Source: Streptomyces hygroscopicus
Lineage (GTDB): Bacteria; Actinomycetota; Actinomycetes; Streptomycetales; Streptomycetaceae
Assembly: GCA_002021875.1 (NCBI GenBank)
Contig: CP018627.1
Location: 1,426,001 to 1,490,000 of the forward strand
Length of the DNA: 64,000 nt
Direction of reading: 5' to 3'
Positions within the stretch are counted from its first letter, which is position 1. Each line of letters begins with the position of its first letter. Position numbers and translations under genes: made by a program. Positions 57,705 through 64,000 of this stretch are shown here, in pieces. The notes beneath the pieces are model-generated. The model was not told the origin of the DNA. It ran no database searches and saw only the letters and a list, made by a program, of their open reading frames with translations.

Positions 57705-58793
57705 CTACGGGGCGTCGGCGAGGCGGAGGTCGCCGTCGGCGGGCGGCGCGAAGAAGCCGGCCACCTCCGCGTCGGTGACCTCGGCCAGAGCGGCCGGGGT
57801 CCAGCGGGGGCGGCGGTCCTTGTCGATCACCTGGGCGCGGACGCCCTCGACGAAGTCCGGGCGGGACAGGGCCGCACACGAGACGCGGTACTCCTGCTCC
57901 AGGACGCGCTCCAGCGAATCGAGCGCGCGGGCCCCGCGTACGGCGGCCAGCGTGACCTTCAGCGCCGTGGGGGACTTGGCGAGAAGGGTCTCGGCGGTCT
58001 CCTTGGCGGCCGGTTCCCCGACGGCCATCAGCCGGTCCACGATCTCCTCGACGGTCTCCGCCGCGTAGCAGTGGTCGATCCACTCCCGCCGGCCGTCCAG
58101 GGTCCCGGCCGGGGCGTCCACCGCGTACCGGGGAAGGACGTCCGGCACCGGGTCCGCGGCCAGATCCCGGGTCAGCGCGGGCAGCCGCTCGGAGGGGACG
58201 ACATGGTCGGCCAGCCCGCACCGCAGCGCGTCGGCGGCGCCCACCGACGCTCCCGTGAGCGCCAGATGCGTCCCCAGTTCGCCCGGTGCGCGGGACAGCA
58301 GATAGGTGCCGCCGACGTCCGGTACGAAGCCGATCGTGGTCTCGGGCATGGCCACCCGGGAACGCTCGGTGACGATCCGCACGCTGCCATGGGCCGAGAC
58401 CCCGACGCCCCCGCCCATCACGATGCCGTCCATCAGGGCCACATACGGCTTGGGGTAGCGGGCGATCTGCGCGTTGAGCGTGTACTCGTCGCGCCAGAAC
58501 GCCCTCGAGGCCGCGCCGCCGCCCGAGGTCACATCCCGATGGATCATGCGGATGTCGCCGCCCGCGCACAGCCCGCGCTCCCCCGCCCCGCCGATCACCA
58601 CGGCCTGGACGGCCGGATCCCGCTCCCAGGCGGTGAGGGCCTCGGCGATCCGGGCCACCATCGGAGGGGTGAGGGCGTTGAGGGCGCGGGGGCGGTTGAG
58701 GGTGAGATGTCCGGCGCGGCCCTCGGTGCGCGTCAGCACGGCGTCGTCGTCGATCACGGAGTCGGTCACGCGGTCGGTCACGGAGTCGGTCAC
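57705..58793 (-). CDS. Enoyl-CoA hydratase/isomerase family, probable 3-hydroxyisobutyryl-CoA hydrolase
   Basis: 362 aa, crotonase fold with the longer C-terminal part of the ECH_2 group. GHLTLNRPRALNALTPPMVA, GAGERGLCAGGDIRMIHRD (oxyanion hole), VALMDGIVMGGGVGVSAHGS, VRIVTERSRVAMPETTIGFV (catalytic Glu) and PDVGGTYLLSRAPGELGTHL match 3-hydroxyisobutyryl-CoA hydrolases of valine catabolism. The first 15 residues are a Thr/Asp/Ser/Val repeat (TDSVTDRVTDSV) from a short DNA repeat (58747-58800), so the true start might be further in. Confidence 0.88.
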   Translation of the reverse strand: MTDSVTDRVTDSVIDDDAVLTRTEGRAGHLTLNRPRALNALTPPMVARIAEALTAWERDPAVQAVVIGGAGERGLCAGGDIRMIHRDVTSGGGAASRAFWRDEYTLNAQIARYPKPYVALMDGIVMGGGVGVSAHGSVRIVTERSRVAMPETTIGFVPDVGGTYLLSRAPGELGTHLALTGASVGAADALRCGLADHVVPSERLPALTRDLAADPVPDVLPRYAVDAPAGTLDGRREWIDHCYAAETVEEIVDRLMAVGEPAAKETAETLLAKSPTALKVTLAAVRGARALDSLERVLEQEYRVSCAALSRPDFVEGVRAQVIDKDRRPRWTPAALAEVTDAEVAGFFAPPADGDLRLADAP

Positions 58794-58910
58794 GGGGTGT
58801 TCGGTCCTTCCGGCGTCTGGTGCGTTCGCGGATCACCACCGATCCGTCACCGCCGATCCTCTCAACGGGCCATCGGCCCCGGACAGCCGCTCCTCTGCTT
58901 GACTGGGCAC

Positions 58911-59282
58911 ATGCTGTCGATCGGTTCCGTGGTGCTGGGGGTCTCGGACGTCCGGCGCGCGGCGGCGTTCTGGACACGGGCCCTGGGATACGTCCCGCGC
59001 GGGGAGATCGAGGACGACTGGGCGGTGCTGGTCCCCGCGGACGGGCGCACCGGGGTCCGGCTGTCGCTCGGCCGCAGCGAGACCCCGGTCCAGGGGCGCC
59101 CACGCGTCCATCTGGATCTCTACGCGGGGGACGCGTCCGATCAGGCCGCCGAGGTCGAGCGGCTGGTCTCGCTCGGCGCCCGGCGGGTCCGCTGGGAGCT
59201 GTATCCGCCGGACGCCGATTTCATCGTCCTGGCCGACCCGGACGGAAACCGCTTCTGCGTCATCGACACCGGCCGCGGCTGA
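58911..59282 (+). CDS. VOC/glyoxalase-family protein
   Basis: 123 aa; vicinal-oxygen-chelate fold. VVLGVSDVRRAAAFWTRALG, YVPRGEIEDDWAVLVPADG, RPRVHLDLYAGDASDQAAEV (metal His) and FIVLADPDGNRFCVIDTG (metal Glu position replaced by the usual FCV end) follow the family order. No clear ribosome site. Substrate unknown. Confidence 0.87.
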   Translation: MLSIGSVVLGVSDVRRAAAFWTRALGYVPRGEIEDDWAVLVPADGRTGVRLSLGRSETPVQGRPRVHLDLYAGDASDQAAEVERLVSLGARRVRWELYPPDADFIVLADPDGNRFCVIDTGRG

Positions 59283-59389
59283 GCCCCGTTCCCGCACCGC
59301 GAGCGCCGCGGCACAAAACGCTCTGGACACGCGCCGCCCCGCCGGGGAGGGTGGGCGCGGCCCATCACTGACCCCCGAGGACCCGTCTG

Positions 59390-60844
59390 ATGACTGCTCA
59401 TCCGCTGACCACCAGCACCCCCGCCGCCGAGGGCGTGGACGCGCGGGGCGTCCACGCCTTCCTCGACGCCGTCGAGGGTGCGCCGGACATCGAGCCGCAC
59501 AGTCTGATGATCCTGCGCCACGGCCGGCTCATCGCCTCCGGCTGGTGGGCGCCGTACACCGCCGAGCGGCCGCATCTGCTCTACTCCCTCAGCAAGAGCT
59601 TCACCTCCACGGCGGCGGGGCTGGCCGCCGCCGAGGGGCTGCTGAACCTCGACGATCCCGTGATCTCGTACTTCCCCGAGTTCGAGGCGGAGATCACCGA
59701 CCCGGGCAGCCGGGCCATGCTCGTCCGCCATGTCGCGTCCATGGCCAGCGGACATGCCGAGGAGACCGTGGAGCGGGCGTTCGGCGGCGACCCGGAGGAA
59801 CCCGTGCGCGGCTTCCTGCGGATTCCGCCGGATCACGCGCCCGGCACCGTCTTCGCCTACAACCAGCCCGCCACGTACACCCTCGCCGCGATCGTCCAGC
59901 GGGTGACCGGGCAGTCGCTGACGGAGTATCTGCGGCCGCGCCTCTTCGATCCGCTGGGCATCGGCGAGACGGCCTGGCTGCAGGTGCCGGCCGGGCGTGA
60001 CCTCGGCTTCAGCGGGCTGTTCGCCGCCACCGACGCGATCGCCCGGCTGGGGCTGCTGTATCTGCGGGGCGGCGAGTGGGAGGGCGAGCGGCTGCTTCCG
60101 GAGTCCTGGGTCGCCGAGGCGACGCGGGAGCACATCGCGACCGAGGAGGCCATGGTCGATGGCTCGGGCCCGGACTGGCGGCGGGGGTACGGATTCCAGT
60201 TCTGGATGTCCCGGCACGGGTACCGGGGCGACGGGGCGTTCGGGCAGTTCTGCCTGGTGCTGCCCGAGCATGACGTGGTGATCGCCACGACGGCGGACAC
60301 CGAGCGGATGCAGGCCGTTCTGGACGCGGTGTGGGAGCATCTGCTGCCCGCGTTCGGCGAGGCGCCGCTGACCGGCCGCGAGGACGAGGACGCCGCGCTG
60401 GAGCGGCGGCTGTCCCGGCTCGCGCTGCCGCCCCTCACGGCGAAGCCCGCGCCGCTCACGGACCCCGGCGCCTGGTCGGGCGCGGAGTTCGGCCCCGAAG
60501 GCGGCGCCTGCGCGGATCAGCCGACCCTGACGGGGGTCACCGTCGCCGAGGACGGCTCCGGCGGGTGGACCGTCTCGCTGGCCGAGGAGGCATCCCGGCT
60601 GGACCTGGGGTTCGACGGCGCGGGGTGGCGGGTTGCCGACGGGCCGCGGGCGCCCGTCCCCACGGCGGTGAGCGGGGGCTGGACGGACCCGGACACTCTG
60701 ACCGTGGACGTGGCGTTCCTGGAGACCCCGCATCACCTCGTGGTCACCTGCTCCCTCGCGGACCGTGTCTTCACCGCGCGGTGGCGCACGGTTCCGCTGC
60801 ACCGGGCCCCGCTGCACGCCATGCGCGCGCCCAGGCCGCGTTGA
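59390..60844 (+). CDS. Serine beta-lactamase-like hydrolase (class C / EstB type)
   Basis: 484 aa. Catalytic SxxK in LLYSLSKSFTSTAAGLAAAE (near residue 67), Tyr-x-Asn in FAYNQPATYTLAAIVQRVTG (about 162), and FGQFCLVLPEHDVVIATTAD replacing the KTG box region. No signal peptide, so cytoplasmic; esterase/peptidase rather than antibiotic lactamase is likely. The C-terminal about 130 residues are a beta-rich domain found in such enzymes. ATG at 59390. Confidence 0.9.
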   Translation: MTAHPLTTSTPAAEGVDARGVHAFLDAVEGAPDIEPHSLMILRHGRLIASGWWAPYTAERPHLLYSLSKSFTSTAAGLAAAEGLLNLDDPVISYFPEFEAEITDPGSRAMLVRHVASMASGHAEETVERAFGGDPEEPVRGFLRIPPDHAPGTVFAYNQPATYTLAAIVQRVTGQSLTEYLRPRLFDPLGIGETAWLQVPAGRDLGFSGLFAATDAIARLGLLYLRGGEWEGERLLPESWVAEATREHIATEEAMVDGSGPDWRRGYGFQFWMSRHGYRGDGAFGQFCLVLPEHDVVIATTADTERMQAVLDAVWEHLLPAFGEAPLTGREDEDAALERRLSRLALPPLTAKPAPLTDPGAWSGAEFGPEGGACADQPTLTGVTVAEDGSGGWTVSLAEEASRLDLGFDGAGWRVADGPRAPVPTAVSGGWTDPDTLTVDVAFLETPHHLVVTCSLADRVFTARWRTVPLHRAPLHAMRAPRPR

Positions 60845-60940
60845 CGCGTTCCGCCGTTCTGAAAGGGTGGGCGCTGGTCCGGGGCAGCCCCCGGGATGGA
60901 CCAGGGCCCCCTTGCGGGCGGACTGCGGAACGAGGCTGAG

Positions 60941-62266
60941 ATGCGCGAAATCGATGCGACGGGCAGGGCCGAGGGCCAGGCCGTACGGAAGGATGCGCCG
61001 GGCGTGCGGGCGCACATGGCGGCGGGTGAGGGATCGTCGGGCGCGGTGTGGGTGCTGCGCCCCGACGGGGGCCTCGACCGGCCGGACCATCCCCTGTTCA
61101 CCGGCGCGTGGCAGGTCGGCCGGGACAGACCCACCGCCGCCGTGATCGTGGATCTCTCACGGGTCCGGGAGATCACGGCGGACGGGGTGCGGGGGCTGCT
61201 GCACTGCGCGCGGGCCCTGGCCGAAGCCGGTGCCGCACTGCTCCTCGCCGGGGCCGACGAACCCGTGGCGCGGCTGCTGCGTGTGGCGCTGGTGGACGGC
61301 ACGATCCGGATCCACGACACCGTCGAGGCGGCCGTCGCCGCCTGCGGCGCGGCGGCGAGGGCGGACGCCGCCGCGCGGGACGGTGGCCGAACGGCGGTGC
61401 CCGAGGTGATACGGCTGCGCCGGGAGACCGTCGATCTGCGCGCCAGACTGCGCTCGCACCCTCTGATCGCACAGGCGCAGGGCGTACTGCGGGAGCGCTA
61501 CCGGCTGCCCGATCCGCAGACGGCGTTCACCCTGCTCCAGCGCAGTTCACAGGCGCACAACGTCAAACTGCGGACCCTGGCGGCCGCGCTGCTGCGCATG
61601 GAACGGCCCGATCCGGACAGCCCGCTGTGGTTTCCGGAGCGCGCCCCCGAGGAGGCCCCCGCGCTGCCGTTTCTGCCGGGTGTACGGACCGGCGAGGTCA
61701 ACCGCGGCACAGTCGTGAAGAGGGTGCTGAGCCAAGCCCTGGAGGTGCTGGGCTCCGACATGGGCGATGTGCAGCTGGCGGACCCGGTGAGCGGGCTGCG
61801 GATGGAACAGCACCACGGGTTCGGCAGGGAGTTCCTCGACTTCTTCGCCCATGTCGGCGAGGGCGAGACCTCGTGTGCGACGGCGGCGGCCCGCGCCCGG
61901 CCGGTGATGTCGGACATCGCCACCGACCGCGTCTTCTCCGACACCGCCCGCGAGGTCATCCTGGCGACCGGCTCCCGCACCGCGCACAGCATCCCCATGA
62001 CCGGCGCCTCCCGGCGGGTCGTCGGGGTGTTCTCGGTCCACCTCTCCCAGGCGGGGCGCAGCCTGACCAACGCCGAGGCCGGAATACTCCACCAGCTCGC
62101 CACCCGGGCGGGGCTGTGGCTGGAGTGGCATGAGCGCACTGTCGTGCTCGACGCGCTCGAAGATCTGCATCAGCGCGCCCAGGGCGCGGACCCCGAAGCG
62201 GCGCCCCGGGCGTCGGACCCCGAAGCGGCCCCTCGGCGACCGGACCCGGGGCCCTGGTCCGTGTGA
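60941..62266 (+). CDS. STAS - ANTAR - GAF multidomain regulator
   Basis: 441 aa (456 if the ATG at 60896 is used; 60941 has GAGG five nt upstream). Order: STAS-like domain (AAVIVDLSRVREITADGVRG, LLLAGADEPVARLLRVALVD); an ANTAR RNA-binding domain (VIRLRRETVDLRARLRSHPL, IAQAQGVLRERYRLPDPQTA, FTLLQRSSQAHNVKLRTLAA); then a GAF domain (GTVVKRVLSQALEVLGSDMG, SDIATDRVFSDTAREVILAT, GVFSVHLSQAGRSLTNAEAG). The tail is an acidic Pro repeat. ANTAR proteins bind paired hexaloop hairpins in mRNA; the GAF could sense a ligand. No histidine kinase is next to it. Confidence 0.9.
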   Translation: MREIDATGRAEGQAVRKDAPGVRAHMAAGEGSSGAVWVLRPDGGLDRPDHPLFTGAWQVGRDRPTAAVIVDLSRVREITADGVRGLLHCARALAEAGAALLLAGADEPVARLLRVALVDGTIRIHDTVEAAVAACGAAARADAAARDGGRTAVPEVIRLRRETVDLRARLRSHPLIAQAQGVLRERYRLPDPQTAFTLLQRSSQAHNVKLRTLAAALLRMERPDPDSPLWFPERAPEEAPALPFLPGVRTGEVNRGTVVKRVLSQALEVLGSDMGDVQLADPVSGLRMEQHHGFGREFLDFFAHVGEGETSCATAAARARPVMSDIATDRVFSDTAREVILATGSRTAHSIPMTGASRRVVGVFSVHLSQAGRSLTNAEAGILHQLATRAGLWLEWHERTVVLDALEDLHQRAQGADPEAAPRASDPEAAPRRPDPGPWSV

Positions 62267-62470
62267 ACGGGCGGCACTGCGCCGTCTACCGGGACGAGGA
62301 CGGGCCGGCCCACGCGGTCTCGGCCCGCCGCACCCATCTGGGCTGCCTCGTCGCGACGCCTGACCCCGGGCCGTCCGCCCGGCGACGTCCGATGAAAAGA
62401 CGCACATGGCCTCGGGCCATGGGGGTATACGGGCTGGCGTCACCTCTCCGGCTGAGAAAGGACCACTGCC
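62267..62470 (+). promoter_or_regulatory. Leader of the DUF5133 gene
   Basis: 204 bp. Contains the perfect inverted repeat CATGGCC-TCG-GGCCATG (62405-62421), followed at once by GGGTAT (62423-62428), which resembles the -10 of SigB-type stress promoters; no convincing -35 (GTTT-like) element is seen. AAAGGA (62457-62462) is the ribosome site of the next gene. Confidence 0.35.
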
Positions 62471-62719
62471 GTGCTGATGGCCCACCCGGTCGTACTTCAG
62501 AACCTCATCGAGCAGTACGAGACGCTGCGGATGCTGCACGCCGAATCGGGCGGCACCGAGGTACGACAGCGGATGGACGACCTCGCCTACACCCTGTGCG
62601 TCTCCACCGGGACGCGGGATGTGGACGCCGCCCTCATCGCCGCCCGGCACCAGCTGCCCGGCGCCCGCGTGGAGGACGACTCGGCCCTCACGGCCGGGGC
62701 GGGCACATCGGGCGGCTGA
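62471..62719 (+). CDS. DUF5133 domain protein
   Basis: 82 aa. AHPVVLQNLIEQYETLRMLH, AESGGTEVRQRMDDLAYTLC and VSTGTRDVDAALIAARHQLP define DUF5133, a small Streptomyces family often linked to stress; biochemical function unknown. GTG at 62471 with AAAGGA 8 nt upstream. Confidence 0.9.
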   Translation: MLMAHPVVLQNLIEQYETLRMLHAESGGTEVRQRMDDLAYTLCVSTGTRDVDAALIAARHQLPGARVEDDSALTAGAGTSGG

Positions 62720-62758
62720 GTCCCCCGCGCCACCCACGGTGGAGGCGCCGCCGCCGGA

Positions 62759-63661
62759 TCAGCCCTCGATTTCCTGAGCCAGCTCGGCGAGGTCCATGGT
62801 CTGGTTCGCGGGCGGCGCCTTCACCGTGACCGGCTCATTGAGGCCGGAGAAGGTGATGGTCATGTCGAGCGGGCCCTTGTCCCCCTCGCCGCGCATGCGG
62901 AACCGCTTGGTGTGGCCGTCCGGGTCGATCCACATGTCCATGGACAGCCGGTCGACCCCCATCTCCTCGTACGCCTTGAGGTTCTTCTCGCGGCGCTTGC
63001 GGGTCGCCGCGTCCTCGTCCTTGAGGCTCTCGCGCATCTGGGGGACGGTGATGGTGCCCCGGTAGTGCGTCGTGCGCACCCCGTCGATGGTCTCCTCACC
63101 GACCCGCTTCACATCGTCGGCGCCGGAGAGGAAGGCCGAGTCGTCGGCCGGATTCTTGTCGGCCTGGCGGGAGAGCGAACCGCCGCCCAGCGCGCCGGTC
63201 GCCTTCTCACCCAGGGCCGAGAGGTCCAGCTTGAGCCAGGTCTTGCCGTTCAGCTCGCCGGCGGCTTCCTTGCCCCCGTCGAGGTACATCGCCCCGTCGA
63301 CCATCCGGATCTCCACCGCCGCGTCGGTGCCCTGGCCGACCGCGCGCATCGTCATCCGGACCGCGACGGGCTTGGTGCTCATCGCCGCCTCGCCCTCGAT
63401 CCGCCCGTCCTCGGGGGTGCGCCCGGTCATCCGGTAGCGGAACGAGGTGAGCTTCTCGCTCTTCTTCGCGGCCGCCCGCACGGCCGCGGCCGGGGCCATC
63501 CGCACCTGCTCCGAGGACTTCTCCCCCGCCTTGCCCTCCGGCTTCCCGTCCGCCCCGGACGAACCACAGCCGACCGCACCGCCACAGAGCAGCACGGCGG
63601 CGAGCACGGCACCGGCCGCGCGAGTGCCTCTGCCATGTCCCCTATATACGACCATGGCCAT
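62759..63661 (-). CDS. LppX/LprG-like secreted lipoprotein
   Basis: 300 aa. Lipoprotein signal peptide: basic start (MVVYRGHGRGTRAAGAVLAA), hydrophobic stretch and lipobox AVGC, then a disordered charged linker (GADGKPEGKAGEKSSEQV). The mature domain, with LTSFRYRMTGRTPEDGRIEG, LDLSALGEKATG, and DMTITFSGLNEPVTVKAPPA, is the beta-sheet/groove fold of LppX/LprA/LprF/LprG relatives, which carry lipids in mycobacteria. Start: ATG at 63661 (or 63655). Confidence 0.88.
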   Translation of the reverse strand: MAMVVYRGHGRGTRAAGAVLAAVLLCGGAVGCGSSGADGKPEGKAGEKSSEQVRMAPAAAVRAAAKKSEKLTSFRYRMTGRTPEDGRIEGEAAMSTKPVAVRMTMRAVGQGTDAAVEIRMVDGAMYLDGGKEAAGELNGKTWLKLDLSALGEKATGALGGGSLSRQADKNPADDSAFLSGADDVKRVGEETIDGVRTTHYRGTITVPQMRESLKDEDAATRKRREKNLKAYEEMGVDRLSMDMWIDPDGHTKRFRMRGEGDKGPLDMTITFSGLNEPVTVKAPPANQTMDLAELAQEIEG

Positions 63662-63731
63662 ATACCCCACCCCTTGCAGAACTTCTGTTCGTTTCTCTGT
63701 GATCCGGGACAGTACCAGCAGCGGGCGACAG

Positions 63732-64000
63732 CTACCCGTGGGCGTGGACCGGGGGCAAGGGGCCGTCGTGGCGTTCGAGGGCGACGCGGGTGAGCTGGCC
63801 GGTGCACCCCTGGGTGAGCCGCGAGGTTCCGATGTCATGGGTGACGGCGTTGGGGTTGCCGTGGACGCAGGTGGCCACCTCGGGGGCGGAAGGGTCCCAC
63901 CAGGCGCCGGTGGCGAGCTGGACCACTCCGGGCCGTACCGCGTCGCTGATCACCACTCCGGCCAGGCAACTGCCGACGGCGCCGCGGATCCGCGCCACGT
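63732..64000 (-). CDS. Molybdopterin-dependent oxidoreductase, C-terminal fragment (BisC/TorA-like)
   Basis: Only the last about 89 residues are in the window. GVVQLATGAWWDPSAPEVAT, CVHGNPNAVTHDIGTSRLTQ and GCTGQLTRVALERHDGPL are the C-terminal pterin-binding region of biotin-sulfoxide/trimethylamine-N-oxide reductase-type enzymes. The gene continues beyond base 64000. Convergent features: none; the lipoprotein gene starts 70 nt downstream on the same strand. Confidence 0.88.
   Translation of the reverse strand, partial: VARIRGAVGSCLAGVVISDAVRPGVVQLATGAWWDPSAPEVATCVHGNPNAVTHDIGTSRLTQGCTGQLTRVALERHDGPLPPVHAHG

Noticed and set aside
62423..62428. SigB-type promoter for the DUF5133 gene
   Set aside because: GGGTAT fits a -10, but no GTTT-like -35 at 14-16 nt; kept only as a weak note in the leader entry.
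1..64000. tRNA, rRNA, insertion sequences or origins
   Set aside because: No cloverleaf ending in CCA-like acceptor context, no rRNA core motifs, no transposase frames or DnaA-box clusters were seen by eye.

Overview
The window is high-GC actinobacterial DNA, almost certainly a Streptomyces chromosome. Codons are strongly G/C-ending, rare TTA (bldA-type) leucine codons occur, GTG and TTG starts are common, and many genes overlap as ATGA or GTGA. The gene families are typical of the genus: Spo0M, DUF5133, DUF6817, DUF6519, a STAS-ANTAR-GAF regulator, and a five-gene set of zinc-free ribosomal proteins. I see no rRNA, tRNA, CRISPR array or insertion sequence.

Layout. Positions 1-4657 hold a small TetR / UDP-glucose dehydrogenase / family-1 glycosyltransferase / DHA2 exporter locus. 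Positions 4704-35230, all on the minus strand and transcribed right to left, form a complete extracellular-type contractile injection system (eCIS, a phage-tail-like particle). The order is sheath, tube, a gp26-like assembly factor, a proline-rich protein, the DUF4255 terminator, the AAA+ ATPase, a small protein, a giant 2,197-residue DUF4157 (eCIS core) protein, a putative immunity protein, the CIS tube-adaptor, a LysM protein, a gpD-like hub, a gp5-like spike, a PAAR-like tip, gp25, two very large baseplate proteins, a beta-helix protein, a DUF6519 protein, and finally a peptidoglycan amidase. Many junctions are ATGA or GTGA overlaps, so it behaves as one translationally coupled operon.

The main discovery candidate lies inside that operon. 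The giant DUF4157 protein ends in a roughly 350-residue domain that looks like a DNA/RNA non-specific nuclease. It is followed 24 nt later by a 235-residue acidic protein of no recognised family, whose stop codon overlaps the start of the next structural gene. The nuclease tip and this small gene are distinctly AT-richer than the rest of the window. I read them as a recently exchanged toxin-immunity cassette plugged into an injection system.

Positions 35743-37425 hold a divergent DUF6817 / LysR pair with two palindromes between them. Positions 37426-42747 hold Spo0M, DinB-like, methyltransferase/MerR, a helical protein, an MBL-fold hydrolase and a hypothetical gene. Positions 42898-44102 hold a family-2 glycosyltransferase and a decayed second copy. 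Positions 44103-48374 hold an APC permease and a P1B-4-type metal ATPase flanked by two ArsR repressors. Positions 48723-55048 hold a LacI-controlled sugar-acid (mannonate/fructuronate) catabolic operon with its MFS permease. Positions 55069-57578 hold the zinc-starvation ribosomal protein cluster with a Zur-like box. Positions 57705-64000 hold an enoyl-CoA hydratase-family hydrolase, a VOC protein, a serine beta-lactamase-like esterase, the STAS-ANTAR-GAF regulator, a DUF5133 protein, an LppX-like lipoprotein and the C-terminus of a molybdopterin oxidoreductase.
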